From NCBI GenBank assembly GCA_041752115.1, contig JBGSHS010000143.1:1-64000 (forward strand): DNA of 64,000 bases, written 5' to 3'. Shown here one piece after another: positions 24,304 to 33,218 of this stretch; positions within the stretch are counted from its first letter, which is position 1, and the number at the start of each line of letters is the position of its first letter. A program made the translations under genes and the position numbers. The notes beneath the pieces were generated by a model. It was not told where the DNA came from. It was given only the letters and a program-made list of their open reading frames with translations, and searched no databases. The DNA comes from JAJRVM01 sp041752115 (GTDB lineage Bacteria > Planctomycetota > Planctomycetia > Pirellulales > Pirellulaceae).

Positions 24304-25686
24304 TTAACCTTCCAGCAGGCCTCGGTAGTTACGCATCACGAGATGGCTGTCGATCTTCTGAACCAGGTCGAAGGCGACGCTCACGGCGATCAGCAGACCA
24401 GTTCCTCCGTAGAAGCTGGCCACATCGAACGAGACCCCCAGCGAGCCGGAAACAATCGTCGGGACAATCGCCACCAGCGCCAGGAAGCCGGCTCCCACAT
24501 ACGTAATACGGACCATGACCTTTTCCAGATAGTCGGCAGTGCGTTTGCCAGGCCGGTACCCGGGGATAAAGGTCCCATGGTCCTTGAGGTTTTCGGACAT
24601 TTCTTTGGGATTGAACGTGATGGCCGTCCAGAAGTAACAGAAGAAGTAGATCAGGACCACGTACAGCAAGTTGTATATATAGGATGTTCCGCGGGTGAAA
24701 ATGGGAGCGAGGGTATTGAAGAATCGCACCCAACTCTCTCCCATCGCGGTCCAGCCGACGGCCACGTTGAACAGCATTCCGGGGAGCATCAACAAGCTGC
24801 TGGCGAAGATGATCGGCATCACGCCCGCCTGATTGATTCGCAGCGGCAGGTACTGTCGTGTGCCACCGTACACGCGCCGACCGCGGACGTGCTTGGCGCT
24901 TTGCGTCGGTATACGCCGCTGCCCGAGGGTAATGAACACGACCCCCGCGACCACGGCCAAGAACAATGCGGCCAGAATGATCAGTGATTCCACACCGATA
25001 CGTCCGGGCCCGATGCCAACCAGCTCGAACTCAGCCTGATTGACGAGCAGACTATACAAAGCACCGGGCATACGAGCCAGAATCCCAGCCATGATCAGCA
25101 AGCTGATCCCGTTGCCGATACCAAATTCATCGATCTGCTCGCCGATCCACATCAGGAACACGGTTCCGCAGGTCATGGTCAAGACGGCGGTCAGCTGCCA
25201 GCCGAAGCCGAGGGTACCATTGGCGTTGCGAAACGCTTCGGCGATCAGGTTCCCTCCATCGGCCGATTCTCGCATCAGCCAGAACTTGACGTAGAACCAG
25301 CTCTGGATCAGGCAGAGCACGACGGTCAGATACCGAGTATACTCATTGATCTTCTTACGTCCTGTCTCGCCTTCCTTTTTCAGTTCTTCAATCGGCTTCC
25401 AGACACTTCCGAGCAACTGGAAGATAATGGAGGCCGAGATGTAGGGCATGATCCCCAGTCCGAAGATGGTGGCCTGCGTCAGGTCGCTGGCGCTGAAGAC
25501 CGCCACCTGGTTGATGACGTCGGCCAAACCACCGGTGCCTCCACTGCTCCCTTTCAGCTGGCCCTGATCGACCATGGGGAGTGCGATCCAGTAGCCGACT
25601 CGATAGATGCCGAGGAAGAGCAGCGTCAGGAAGATCTTCTGCCGCAGCTCGGGTATCGTGAAGACAACGCGAATTTTTTCCCACAT
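24304..25686 (-). CDS. secY: Protein translocase subunit SecY
   Basis: 460 residues with about ten transmembrane helices; it forms the channel for export across the cytoplasmic membrane. Recognisable parts are IFGLGIMPYISASIIFQLL, the loop QRRIPTQSAKHVRGRRVYGG that docks the ribosome, ITFNPKEMSENLKDHGTFIPGYRPG and the end VQKIDSHLVMRNYRGLLEG. It lies between rplO and adk. Its partner secE is 26 kb upstream in the same direction. Confidence 0.97.
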   Translation of the reverse strand: MWEKIRVVFTIPELRQKIFLTLLFLGIYRVGYWIALPMVDQGQLKGSSGGTGGLADVINQVAVFSASDLTQATIFGLGIMPYISASIIFQLLGSVWKPIEELKKEGETGRKKINEYTRYLTVVLCLIQSWFYVKFWLMRESADGGNLIAEAFRNANGTLGFGWQLTAVLTMTCGTVFLMWIGEQIDEFGIGNGISLLIMAGILARMPGALYSLLVNQAEFELVGIGPGRIGVESLIILAALFLAVVAGVVFITLGQRRIPTQSAKHVRGRRVYGGTRQYLPLRINQAGVMPIIFASSLLMLPGMLFNVAVGWTAMGESWVRFFNTLAPIFTRGTSYIYNLLYVVLIYFFCYFWTAITFNPKEMSENLKDHGTFIPGYRPGKRTADYLEKVMVRITYVGAGFLALVAIVPTIVSGSLGVSFDVASFYGGTGLLIAVSVAFDLVQKIDSHLVMRNYRGLLEG

Positions 25687-25805
25687 GACGCCGATCCGTC
25701 CTCGTTAGTGATTCAACCACACCGCCGCGACCTGTCTGTGCGACACCCGCAGTCGGTCGGGCGAAGGTCCCTGGGCCGTCAGGCCGAGGGCCGGGACGAC
25801 TCCCT

Positions 25806-26288
25806 TCATTCTGATTTCTTTCGTTTTCGCACAGGAGCACGACCGGGCAGAACGACGATTTGCCCTCCGACCTTTTCGATCTTCTCCTTGGCTGACTCGC
25901 TGAAGCGGTGCGCGGACACGGTCAAGTTTTTGGTCAGTTCGCCGTCGCCGAGCACTTTCAGTACGTCAAAACGACTCTTCACCAGCGACTTCTCTTTCAG
26001 GGTCTCCGGTGTCACCTCTTCGCCGGCTTGGTACAGTCGATCCAGATCGGCGATATTCACCGTGGCGACGGCCAAGGCGAAACGATTATTGAATCCTCGC
26101 TTGGGCACGCGGCGTACCAGCGGCATCGCCCCACCCTGGAAAACCGGTTTCTGGGAGAAGCCGGCGCGAGATTTCTGGCCTTTATGTCCCCGCGCGGCGG
26201 TCTTTCCCCAGCCAGAGCCGGGCCCTCGACCGATCCGTCGTTTTCGTTTGAACCGCGTAATTCCGCGATTGACTTCGTCAATATTCAC
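25806..26288 (-). CDS. rplO: 50S ribosomal protein L15
   Basis: 160 residues with the basic glycine-rich N-terminal extension RKRRIGRGPGSGWGKTAARGHKGQKSR that penetrates 23S rRNA, then FQGGAMPLVRRVPKRGFNN. Its start overlaps the rpsE stop by 4 bp, leaving no room for rpmD (L30), which usually sits between them. Translationally coupled to S5. Confidence 0.96.
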   Translation of the reverse strand: MNIDEVNRGITRFKRKRRIGRGPGSGWGKTAARGHKGQKSRAGFSQKPVFQGGAMPLVRRVPKRGFNNRFALAVATVNIADLDRLYQAGEEVTPETLKEKSLVKSRFDVLKVLGDGELTKNLTVSAHRFSESAKEKIEKVGGQIVVLPGRAPVRKRKKSE

Positions 26289-26770
26289 TGCAATGACACT
26301 CCCCGTAATCGCGCCACCTCTTGCCGAGTTCGCAGTTGGAGCAGCGCGTCGATGGTGGCCTTGACTAACGTAACCGGATTGGTGCTGCCAAAACTCTTGG
26401 TCAGAATATTCGAAATCCCAGCCGCTTCGCAGACGGCACGCACGGCATCACCGGCAATCACTCCCGTACCGGGCCCGGCAGGGAGGAGAATCACTTTGGC
26501 GGCTCCGTAACGCCCGCGAACCTGATGCGGGATGGTCCCATCGACCAGTGGCACCTCGACCATTTCCCGACTGGCCTGTTTCTGCGCCTTTTCCACGCTG
26601 TTGGGGACCTCATTGGCCTTGCCATACCCCCAACCGACGCGTCCCTTGCCGTCGCCGAGCACGACCATCGCTGCGAAACTGAAGCGGCGGCCACCTTTGA
26701 CCACTGCGGCACAGCGTTTGATCTTGACAACTCGGTCGATGTATTCGCCCCGTGATGATTCTGTCGCCAC
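26285..26770 (-). CDS. rpsE: 30S ribosomal protein S5
   Basis: 161 residues with FSFAAMVVLGDGKGRVGWGYGKANEVPNSVEKA and VILLPAGPGTGVIAGDAVRAVCEAAGISNILTKSFGSTNPVTLVKAT, the two RNA-binding halves of S5, which governs decoding accuracy at the mRNA entry. Start MATESSRGEYIDRVVKIKRCAAVVKGG is standard. It overlaps rplO by 4 bp. Confidence 0.97.
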   Translation of the reverse strand: MATESSRGEYIDRVVKIKRCAAVVKGGRRFSFAAMVVLGDGKGRVGWGYGKANEVPNSVEKAQKQASREMVEVPLVDGTIPHQVRGRYGAAKVILLPAGPGTGVIAGDAVRAVCEAAGISNILTKSFGSTNPVTLVKATIDALLQLRTRQEVARLRGVSLQ

Positions 26771-26851
26771 GATTCGGGTTGCTCCCAGTATCGGTGTGAT
26801 AACGGCCAGCCGAGCTCTGCAACGCGAACGGCCGGTCCCCTTGTAGTAGTC

Positions 26852-27220
26852 TTAGAATTCCAGTCCAGCTTCCCGCGCCGCGTCGGCCAGCGCCGCCACG
26901 CGTCCATGATACTTGTAGCAGCCGCGATCGAAACGGACGGCCTTGATACCGGCTGTCTGCGCCCGCTGAGCGATCATCTGGCCAATCGTTTTGGCGGCAT
27001 CGCAGTTGCCGCCGTATTTGACCTGATCGCGCACACCTTTCTCCTGGGTGCTGGCGGCGGCCAGTGTACGGCCGGTCGAATCATCGATCAGCTGGCAGGA
27101 GATGTGCGCGTAGCTGCGAAAGACGGAGAGTCGCGGGCGATCGGAGGTGCCTGGAAGGCGTTTGCGCACGCTGAACTTTCGTCGCTGCTTCTGGCCGGCA
27201 ATAAATTTCTGCTTATTCAC
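26852..27220 (-). CDS. rplR: 50S ribosomal protein L18
   Basis: 122 residues. The basic N-terminus (QKQRRKFSVRKRLPGTSDRPRLSVFRS) and C-terminal GIKAVRFDRGCYKYHGRVAALADAAREAGLEF identify L18, which binds 5S rRNA. It lies between rplF and rpsE in standard spc order. Confidence 0.97.
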   Translation of the reverse strand: MNKQKFIAGQKQRRKFSVRKRLPGTSDRPRLSVFRSYAHISCQLIDDSTGRTLAAASTQEKGVRDQVKYGGNCDAAKTIGQMIAQRAQTAGIKAVRFDRGCYKYHGRVAALADAAREAGLEF

Positions 27221-27335
27221 GATATTGACTCTGCAAATAACTCACACCGCCGAAACCGGCCGCGTCTCTCAGACGCCGCCTCGCCGTGCTGGCAGCAGTC
27301 GCCTTCGCGCCGCTGCCACCGACCGGACGTCACGA

Positions 27336-27878
27336 CTAGGACGCCGCCTTACCCGGCTTGATCTTCACATGTTCGCCCTCATAGCGGATCCCTTTGCCCT
27401 TGTAGGGCTCCGGCTTACGAACCGCTCGCACTTCTGCCGCGAACTGGCCAACCTGCTGCTTGTCGCACCCTTTGACCACGACGTGGGTCTGGTCGGGGCA
27501 GCTGACATCCAGTCCGGTTGGCACCTTCTTGTGCACTTCGTTGGCATACCCGACCCGCAGCGACAGCGTATTACCTTGCAGCGAGCAGATGTACCCCACG
27601 CCGACGATCTCCAGGCGTTTCTCGTAGCCCTTGGTGACGCCGACGATCATATTCTGAATCAGTGCGCGGGTCAGCCCATGGTAGGCGCTTGACGCGCGAC
27701 CGGCTCCGTCGGCGGAGACCACGATCTGCTTGGACCCCTCCTGGTACTCAACGTTCACTTCCGGGCGGCACTCGTACTGCAAGGTCCCTTTCGGACCTTC
27801 CACTTTCACGACCTGGCCGTCAACGGAGATAGTGACTCCGTCGAGCACACTAACCGGTTTCTTTCCGATCCGGGACAT
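27336..27878 (-). CDS. rplF: 50S ribosomal protein L6
   Basis: 180 residues starting MSRIGKKPVSVLDGVTI, with the C-terminal motif KPEPYKGKGIRYEGEHVKIKPGKAAS typical of L6, near the factor-binding site of the large subunit. The ATG at 27878 is chosen over the frame's earlier start because it gives the conserved N-terminus. Confidence 0.97.
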   Translation of the reverse strand: MSRIGKKPVSVLDGVTISVDGQVVKVEGPKGTLQYECRPEVNVEYQEGSKQIVVSADGAGRASSAYHGLTRALIQNMIVGVTKGYEKRLEIVGVGYICSLQGNTLSLRVGYANEVHKKVPTGLDVSCPDQTHVVVKGCDKQQVGQFAAEVRAVRKPEPYKGKGIRYEGEHVKIKPGKAAS

Positions 27879-27952
27879 AACGATCTCTTTCCCACAGGAA
27901 CCCACCGGGCGTTATCAGGGAGCGGCCGGGTGGAGTCCGTCAAGTACATGCC

Positions 27953-28348
27953 TTACCACACTTCGCACAGGACCTCGCCGCCAAGATTTCGCTGGCGTGC
28001 TTCACGATCACTCACCACACCTCGACTCGTGCTCAGAATGCAGATACCCAATCCGTCCAGCACGGGGCGGAGGTCACGAGCTCGGCTGTACACTCGTCGT
28101 CCCGGCTTGCTGATGCGGCGAATCCGCTGGATTACACGCTCACCGTTGGGCCCATATTTGAGCTCGATCCGGAGTTGCTTGACGGGAGCAGCTTCCACTT
28201 CCGTCCAATCCCAGATAAAGCCTTCGCGTTTCAGCACGTCGGCCAAACCGCGTTTGACTTTGGACAGAGGCATTTCGATATGGGGCCGCTCGACACGTAC
28301 CGCGTTGCGAATACGGGTTAACATATCGGCGATCGGGTCGGTCATCAT
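27953..28348 (-). CDS. rpsH: 30S ribosomal protein S8
   Basis: 131 residues: MMTDPIADMLTRIRNAVRVERPHIEMPLSK at the start and RRISKPGRRVYSRARDLRPVLDGLGICILSTSRGVVSDREARQRNLGGEVLCEVW at the end (read in parts). S8 binds helix 21 of 16S rRNA and in many bacteria represses the spc operon. Normal length, standard place. Confidence 0.97.
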   Translation of the reverse strand: MMTDPIADMLTRIRNAVRVERPHIEMPLSKVKRGLADVLKREGFIWDWTEVEAAPVKQLRIELKYGPNGERVIQRIRRISKPGRRVYSRARDLRPVLDGLGICILSTSRGVVSDREARQRNLGGEVLCEVW

Positions 28349-28364
28349 AGTGGTTCGGATCCCT

Positions 28365-28550
28365 TTACCAGCTAGCCTTACGAACGCCAGGAATCAGGCC
28401 CTGGTCCGCGAGTTTGCGGAAGCAAATGCGACAAATCCCGAATTTTCTGTACACAGAACGTGGCCGTCCGCAGAGCTTACACCGCCGTTCACGGCGGGTG
28501 CTGAATTTGGGAGGCCGGTTCGCCTTGGCAATCTTCGATTTGCTCGCCAC
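28365..28550 (-). CDS. rpsN: 30S ribosomal protein S14, zinc-binding short form
   Basis: 61 residues with two CxxC pairs, CKLCGRP and CRICFRKLA, marking the short zinc-dependent type of S14 found in many bacteria, rather than the ~100-residue zinc-free form. It lies between rplE and rpsH, as expected. Confidence 0.97.
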   Translation of the reverse strand: MASKSKIAKANRPPKFSTRRERRCKLCGRPRSVYRKFGICRICFRKLADQGLIPGVRKASW

Positions 28551-28615
28551 GTGAACTACCTACTCATAGTAAAAATAGGAAAACGCATTCGCTTCTCACA
28601 CTCGCACACATCAAC

Positions 28616-29179
28616 TCACGCCGCGGCCGTCGCGTCGCCCTGCTGGAACGGCAGTCCCAGCAACCTGAGCAGCTCGCGGGCTTCATCATCACTGTCGGTG
28701 GAGGTGACCATGGTGATATTCATACCTTGGACACGGGTGAATTTGTCCGGGTTCAACTCGGGAAACACCAACTGTTCCGTCAAGCCGAGGCTGTAATTGC
28801 CGTGCCCGTCGAAGGCTTTGGGATTGATTCCGCGGAAGTCGCGCACGCGAGGCAGCGCCAGTGCGACGAGTCGATCGAGAAATTCCCACATCCGTTCGCG
28901 CCGCATGGTCACCTTGCAGCCGATCGACATCCCCTCACGGAGCCGAAAGCCGGCAATGGCTTTGCGGCTCTTGGTGATGATCGGTTTCTGTCCGGTGATC
29001 TGCGACAGGGCCTCGGCGGCCGTTTCCAGGAACTTCTTCTCCTGGATGGCAGCGCCGACACCCATGTTGACCACGATCTTCTGCAGCCGAGGCAACGACA
29101 GCCGATTGGTGCGTCCCAACGACTCGGCCAGTGCCGGCAGGATCTCTTGTTCGTATTTTTCTTGCAAACGGGGCTTCAT
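28616..29179 (-). CDS. rplE: 50S ribosomal protein L5
   Basis: 187 residues. MKPRLQEKYEQEILPAL starts the protein; LQKIVVNMGVGAAIQEKK and GLTEQLVFPELNPDKFTRVQGMNITMVT are hallmark segments of L5, which binds 5S rRNA and contacts the P-site tRNA. The ATG at 29179 is chosen over an upstream open extension that lacks conserved sequence. Confidence 0.97.
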   Translation of the reverse strand: MKPRLQEKYEQEILPALAESLGRTNRLSLPRLQKIVVNMGVGAAIQEKKFLETAAEALSQITGQKPIITKSRKAIAGFRLREGMSIGCKVTMRRERMWEFLDRLVALALPRVRDFRGINPKAFDGHGNYSLGLTEQLVFPELNPDKFTRVQGMNITMVTSTDSDDEARELLRLLGLPFQQGDATAAA

Positions 29180-29257
29180 GGTACTCTCACCAAGGACCGT
29201 AGGTGCTGGGCCGGAGCCAGCCGTTGCGGCTGATCGCGGCAGCGCCACGCAGGTTCG

Positions 29258-29611
29258 TTACTTCTTCTTGGCATAGGCAGCGCGAGCCGGGGCGAGTTCA
29301 CCGGTCCCGGCGCCGCACTTCTTGCAATAGCGTTCCTTGCTGCCATCCTCGAGGTAGCGGGCACCGGTACGAGCGGTCGCGCCGCACTTGGGGCAGACGA
29401 GGACGGCGTTGGAGATCTGGATGGGCATCTCCTTTGACAGCCGTCCGCCCTGCGGATTGCGCTGGCTCCGCCGCACGTGCTTGTACACGCGGTTGACGCC
29501 TTCCACGATGATCTTCCCCGCCTGGTGATCGACTCTGAGCACCTTACCGCGCTCACCACAGTCGTCGCCGGCGATAATCTCCACGATGTCGTTCGTTCTT
29601 ATGTGCATCAC
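29258..29611 (-). CDS. rplX: 50S ribosomal protein L24
   Basis: 117 residues with a KOW-type N-terminus (IIAGDDCGERGKVLRVDHQAGKIIVEGVNRVYKHVRRSQRNPQGG, read in parts) that starts large-subunit assembly. The C-terminal half has CPKCG and CKKCG, a zinc-ribbon-like pair less common in L24. The start of this gene overlaps the rplN stop by 4 bp. Confidence 0.95.
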   Translation of the reverse strand: MMHIRTNDIVEIIAGDDCGERGKVLRVDHQAGKIIVEGVNRVYKHVRRSQRNPQGGRLSKEMPIQISNAVLVCPKCGATARTGARYLEDGSKERYCKKCGAGTGELAPARAAYAKKK

Positions 29612-29976
29612 ACCACCTCGCTGGCGAGGCTGACAATCTTCATGTAATTTCGCTCACGCAGTTCGCGGGCGACCGCTCCGAAGATGCGAGTACCGCGCGG
29701 ATTACCATCTTTATCGATGATCACCACCGCGTTGCTGTCAAACCGAATATAGCTGCCGTCGGGGCGCCGCGAGGGCTGCTTGACTCGGACGATGACCGCC
29801 CGCACCACGGCTTTTTTCTTGATGTCGCTGCCGGGGATCACACTCTTGACGCTGCAGACGATGACATCTCCCAGCCGGGCGAAGCGTCGGCGCGACCCGC
29901 CCAGCACTTTGATGCACATCACCTCCTTGGCGCCGGTGTTATCCGCGACGGCCAAGCGTGTCTCTTGCTGAATCAT
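29608..29976 (-). CDS. rplN: 50S ribosomal protein L14
   Basis: 122 residues: MIQQETRLAVADNTGAKEVMCIKVLGG, VRAVIVRVKQPSRRPDGSYIRFDSNAVVIID and GTRIFGAVARELRERNYMKIVSLASEVV identify L14, which forms an intersubunit bridge. Its end overlaps the rplX start by 4 bp. Confidence 0.97.
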   Translation of the reverse strand: MIQQETRLAVADNTGAKEVMCIKVLGGSRRRFARLGDVIVCSVKSVIPGSDIKKKAVVRAVIVRVKQPSRRPDGSYIRFDSNAVVIIDKDGNPRGTRIFGAVARELRERNYMKIVSLASEVV

Positions 29977-29981
29977 CTACG

Positions 29982-30284
29982 TTACCCTTCTTTGGTCGCC
30001 TCTCGCCGAGCAGCCGCACGCAAGGCGGCGACGTCCACCTCCCGGCTCCGCTCCACAACCCGCACCAGCTCCCACCGCTTGGTCTTCGACCGCGGACGCG
30101 ATTCGACGATCTCCACGGTGTCGCCGAGCGCAGAATCGTTGGCTTCGTCGTGGACGTAGCAGACGGTCCGCTGTCGGATGTACTTTCCGTACACCGGGTG
30201 CTTGACACGGCGGAGAATTTCCACGCGGCGCGTTTTCGCGTTGTTGGCGCCGGTGACTACTCCCATGGCAACTTTCTTAGGCAT
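29982..30284 (-). CDS. rpsQ: 30S ribosomal protein S17
   Basis: 100 residues with MGVVTGANNAKTRRVEILRRVKHPVYGKYI and VEIVESRPRSKTKRWELVRVVERS, the OB-fold of S17, an early-assembly protein that binds 16S rRNA. A short basic/alanine tail (AALRAAARREATKEG) extends beyond the usual end. Located six bp before rplN. Confidence 0.96.
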   Translation of the reverse strand: MPKKVAMGVVTGANNAKTRRVEILRRVKHPVYGKYIRQRTVCYVHDEANDSALGDTVEIVESRPRSKTKRWELVRVVERSREVDVAALRAAARREATKEG

Positions 30285-30311
30285 GGACGAACTCTCTTAA
30301 TGTGCCTTGGT

Positions 30312-30518
30312 CTACGGCTGGGATATGGCTTTCAGTTCTCGCTCGCGCTGCAACGTCCGGATGCGAGCCACCAGGCGCCGATTACGTCGCAGTTCGCTGG
30401 GCGCATCGAGCCGTTCAGTCTGAGCCTGCATTCGCAGCCGAAATAAGTGTTCTACTGTTTCGCGGAGCGTCAGCTGCAGCTGCTCGTCGCTCATATCACG
30501 AAGTTCTTTGGTATCCAT
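30312..30518 (-). CDS. rpmC: 50S ribosomal protein L29
   Basis: 68 residues forming the two-helix hairpin of L29 (KELRDMSDEQLQLTLRETVEHLFRLRMQAQTERL, then NRRLVARIRTLQRERELK). L29 lies by the exit tunnel near trigger factor and SRP. Standard position between rplP and rpsQ. Confidence 0.96.
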   Translation of the reverse strand: MDTKELRDMSDEQLQLTLRETVEHLFRLRMQAQTERLDAPSELRRNRRLVARIRTLQRERELKAISQP

Positions 30519-30560
30519 AATCGGTATCCTTGCGGCAACCTCTCGCGGCCAGGCCAGTCA

Positions 30561-30977
30561 CTACGTGGGCACCCGCCGCACGAATCGCACGCGGATCGGC
30601 ATCTTGTGGGCCAGACGAGCGAAGCAGATGCGCGCCTGCGTCTCGGTCACCCCACCCAGTTCATACAACACGGTCCCCGGTCGAACCGTGGCTACCCAAT
30701 GCTCCGGTTCACCTTTACCCTTACCCATGCGTGTTTCGAGTGGCGTGGAGGTAATCGAACGGTGGGGGAACATCCGGACGTACAGCCGTCCTTCCCCGCG
30801 CACGTACTGCTGCGCCGCGATACGGCCTGCTTCGATGGTCCGGGCTTTGATCCAACCCGCCTGCATCGCCTGGAGGCCGAACTCGCCGAAAACCACTCGA
30901 TTGCCACGCGTGGCGCTACCTCTTATACGCCCTCTTTGGCTTTTTCGATGTTTTACTCGCTTCGGCATCAGAGCCAT
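30561..30977 (-). CDS. rplP: 50S ribosomal protein L16
   Basis: 138 residues, starting MALMPKRVKHRKSQRGRIRG; the internal ATG at 30968 gives the more usual MPKRVKHRK. GRMFPHRSITSTPLETRMGKGKGEPE and GGVTETQARICFARLAHKMPIRVRFV identify L16, which supports the A-site tRNA. Its start lies inside the end of rpsC, an overlap of 53 to 62 bp in a different frame. Confidence 0.96.
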   Translation of the reverse strand: MALMPKRVKHRKSQRGRIRGSATRGNRVVFGEFGLQAMQAGWIKARTIEAGRIAAQQYVRGEGRLYVRMFPHRSITSTPLETRMGKGKGEPEHWVATVRPGTVLYELGGVTETQARICFARLAHKMPIRVRFVRRVPT

Positions 30978-31626
30978 CGGATGCTTCTCCCTCGTGCAAG
31001 CCTCGATTGATCCACACTTGAACCCCGATGTGCCCCTGGGCCGTCATCGCTTCGGCAAAGCCGTAGTCGATGTCCGCTCGCAAAGTGCTCAACGGGATCG
31101 ATCCGGAAATCTGTTTCTCGCGGCGGGCCATTTCGGCTCCACCCAGCCGTCCAGCCAGTTGAATCTTGATCCCTCTGGCTCCGGCGTCCATCGTCTGTTC
31201 CATCGCCCGCTTCATGGTGCGGCGGAAGCTGGCCCGCTTGGCCAACTGCTGCGACACGTCCTCGGCCACCAGCTGCGCCTGCAGTTCAGGCCGGCTGATC
31301 TCGTCAATCTTCAGATTGACGCGACGACCGATCAAGTTCTGCAGTTCCTCCTGCAGCAGCTCGACCTCCTGCCCCTTCTTGCCGATGATCAGACCGGGGC
31401 GCGCCACGTGCAGGATGACTTTCACCTCGTCCCGCGTGCGCTCCACTTCGATCCGATCAATCCCGGCGTTGCGGTACTGTCGCTGGGGGTTGTCCTTGAT
31501 GAAGCGGCGGATCTTCTGGTCTTCCAGCAGTAACTCCGCAAACTCCTGCTTGGACGCATACCAGCGGCTCTTCCAACCCAGCACCACCCCAGTACGAAAG
31601 CCGATCGGATTAACTTTCTGACCCAT
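30916..31626 (-). CDS. rpsC: 30S ribosomal protein S3
   Basis: 236 residues: MGQKVNPIGFRTGVVLGWKSRWYA, KH domain VHVARPGLIIGKKGQEVELLQEELQ (slightly varied), and GRLGGAEMARREKQISGSIPLSTLRADIDYGFAEA. S3 shapes the mRNA entry tunnel. A lysine-rich tail (ASKTSKKPKRAYKR) is encoded by the same bases as the basic start of L16. Confidence 0.97.
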   Translation of the reverse strand: MGQKVNPIGFRTGVVLGWKSRWYASKQEFAELLLEDQKIRRFIKDNPQRQYRNAGIDRIEVERTRDEVKVILHVARPGLIIGKKGQEVELLQEELQNLIGRRVNLKIDEISRPELQAQLVAEDVSQQLAKRASFRRTMKRAMEQTMDAGARGIKIQLAGRLGGAEMARREKQISGSIPLSTLRADIDYGFAEAMTAQGHIGVQVWINRGLHEGEASDGSDAEASKTSKKPKRAYKR

Positions 31627-31628
31627 GC

Positions 31629-31985
31629 TTACAACTCGTTAATGTCTTCCAGGGCGACGTGAATGTGGGAAAACCGCTTGCGGATCATGAACGCCATGCC
31701 CCGCGCTCGCGGACGAATCCGCTTGAACATCGGCCCGCCGTCAATGCGCGCCTCCGTGACTACCAGGTGCTCAATCTTCACGGTTTTCCCGGAGTTCTGA
31801 TCCGGGTCCTGGGCACTGCCCAACGCGCTCTTGAGCACCTTCTCCAGCATGCGCGCTCCACGCTGCGGCTGATACCGCAGCACATCGAGCGCTTCGTCCG
31901 CAAACTTGCCCCGCACCAGATCTGCCAAGGGCCGAACTTTGCGAGCGCTTATGCGGGCGAATCGATGGGAAGCCCGAAAAGCCAT
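31629..31985 (-). CDS. rplV: 50S ribosomal protein L22
   Basis: 118 residues: HRFARISARKVRPLADLVRGKFADEALDVL and the long beta-hairpin region ending DGGPMFKRIRPRARGMAFMIRKRFSHIHVAL, which lines the exit tunnel. Start directly follows rpsS; end is 2 bp before rpsC. Confidence 0.97.
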   Translation of the reverse strand: MAFRASHRFARISARKVRPLADLVRGKFADEALDVLRYQPQRGARMLEKVLKSALGSAQDPDQNSGKTVKIEHLVVTEARIDGGPMFKRIRPRARGMAFMIRKRFSHIHVALEDINEL

Positions 31986-32003
31986 GACCTGATCCTCGTG
32001 AGG

Positions 32004-32273
32004 TTATCGTTTTCCCTTACCACCGTGACCACGGAACACACGCGTGGGAGCGAACTCCCCCAGGCGATGCCCCACCATATCTTCGGTCACGAATACTTTC
32101 ATGTGATTCTTGCCGTTGTGAACCAGAAACGTCATGCCGACAAATTCCGGTACGATCATGCAGGCGCGAGCCCACGTCTTGATCGGTTCCTTGCTCCCCG
32201 CCTCCAGCTGCTGCTGGACTTTGCGGTAAACCTTGAAATCGACGAACGGCCCTTTTTTGAGCGACCTACCCAT
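32004..32273 (-). CDS. rpsS: 30S ribosomal protein S19
   Basis: 89 residues: MGRSLKKGPFVDFKVYRKVQ, then WARACMIVPEFVGMTFLVHNGKNHMKVFVTEDMVGHRLGEFAPTR. S19 sits in the small-subunit head with S13. Standard length and place between rplB and rplV. Confidence 0.97.
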   Translation of the reverse strand: MGRSLKKGPFVDFKVYRKVQQQLEAGSKEPIKTWARACMIVPEFVGMTFLVHNGKNHMKVFVTEDMVGHRLGEFAPTRVFRGHGGKGKR

Positions 32274-32297
32274 AACAGACCCTTAATCCCCGTGGCT

Positions 32298-33155
32298 CTA
32301 CTTCAACCGCAACTGACCGTACCGCCGCGACCGACGACGGCGAACAATCGCCGCATTCGAAGGCTTGCGACGTTGACGCGTCGAACCACCCTTGGCCGAC
32401 TTGCCGGTCGGACTGACCGGATGACGACCACCTTTTGTTCGCCCTTCACCACCACCGTGCGGATGGTCGATCGGGTTCATCGCCGTCCCACGCACGTGCG
32501 GGCGCCAACCCAACCAACGATTTCGCCCGGCTTTGCCCAGCCGGATCGCCATGTGATCCGCGTTGCCAACCTTGCCAATCGTGGCTCGACACAACGACGG
32601 AACGCGACGGATTTCGCCACTGGGCAGATTGATCTGAGCCCAGTCGGCCTCCCGCGCCACCAGCATCGCATTGGTCCCCGCACTGCGGCACAGACAACCG
32701 CCGTGGCCCGGCAGCAACTCGATGTTGTGAATGGCCGTCCCCAACGGAATCCTCTTGAGCGGCAGGCAATTACCCACCGTCGGCGGAGCATCCGGACCAC
32801 TCTCAACCGTCGCCCCGACCTGGAGGGAGTCGGGCGCCAGGATATAGCGTTTCTCACCGTCCACGTAATGCAACAACGCGATCCGCGCACTCCGGTTGGG
32901 ATCGTATTGAATGGCAGCTACCAGAGCGCCAACCCCATCCTTGTCGCGTCGGAAATCGATCACGCGAAAGCGGCGCTTGTGTCCACCTCCCCGATGCCGA
33001 GCAGTGATCTTACCCTGGTTGTTGCGACCTCCCTTCTTGTGGATCGGTCGCAACAACGACTTTTCCGGCTGGGACCCCTTGGTCAGGTCAGCAAAATCGC
33101 TGACCGTAGCCCCGCGCCGTCCCGCCGACGTCGGTCTGTACTGTCGAATACCCAT
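32298..33155 (-). CDS. rplB: 50S ribosomal protein L2
   Basis: 285 residues: MGIRQYRPTSAGRRGATVSDF, GRNNQGKITARHRGGGHKRRFRVIDF, and the catalytic-centre segment GTAMNPIDHPHGGGEGRTKGGRHPVSPTG. L2 is required for subunit joining and peptidyl transfer. The end (RRRRSRRYGQLRLK) is normal. Confidence 0.97.
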   Translation of the reverse strand: MGIRQYRPTSAGRRGATVSDFADLTKGSQPEKSLLRPIHKKGGRNNQGKITARHRGGGHKRRFRVIDFRRDKDGVGALVAAIQYDPNRSARIALLHYVDGEKRYILAPDSLQVGATVESGPDAPPTVGNCLPLKRIPLGTAIHNIELLPGHGGCLCRSAGTNAMLVAREADWAQINLPSGEIRRVPSLCRATIGKVGNADHMAIRLGKAGRNRWLGWRPHVRGTAMNPIDHPHGGGEGRTKGGRHPVSPTGKSAKGGSTRQRRKPSNAAIVRRRRSRRYGQLRLK

Positions 33156-33218
33156 TGCAGTAATTCCAAACTATGCCATGCCCGCCGGAGTATCTGCCAA
33201 ATAGCCAACAACAGACCA

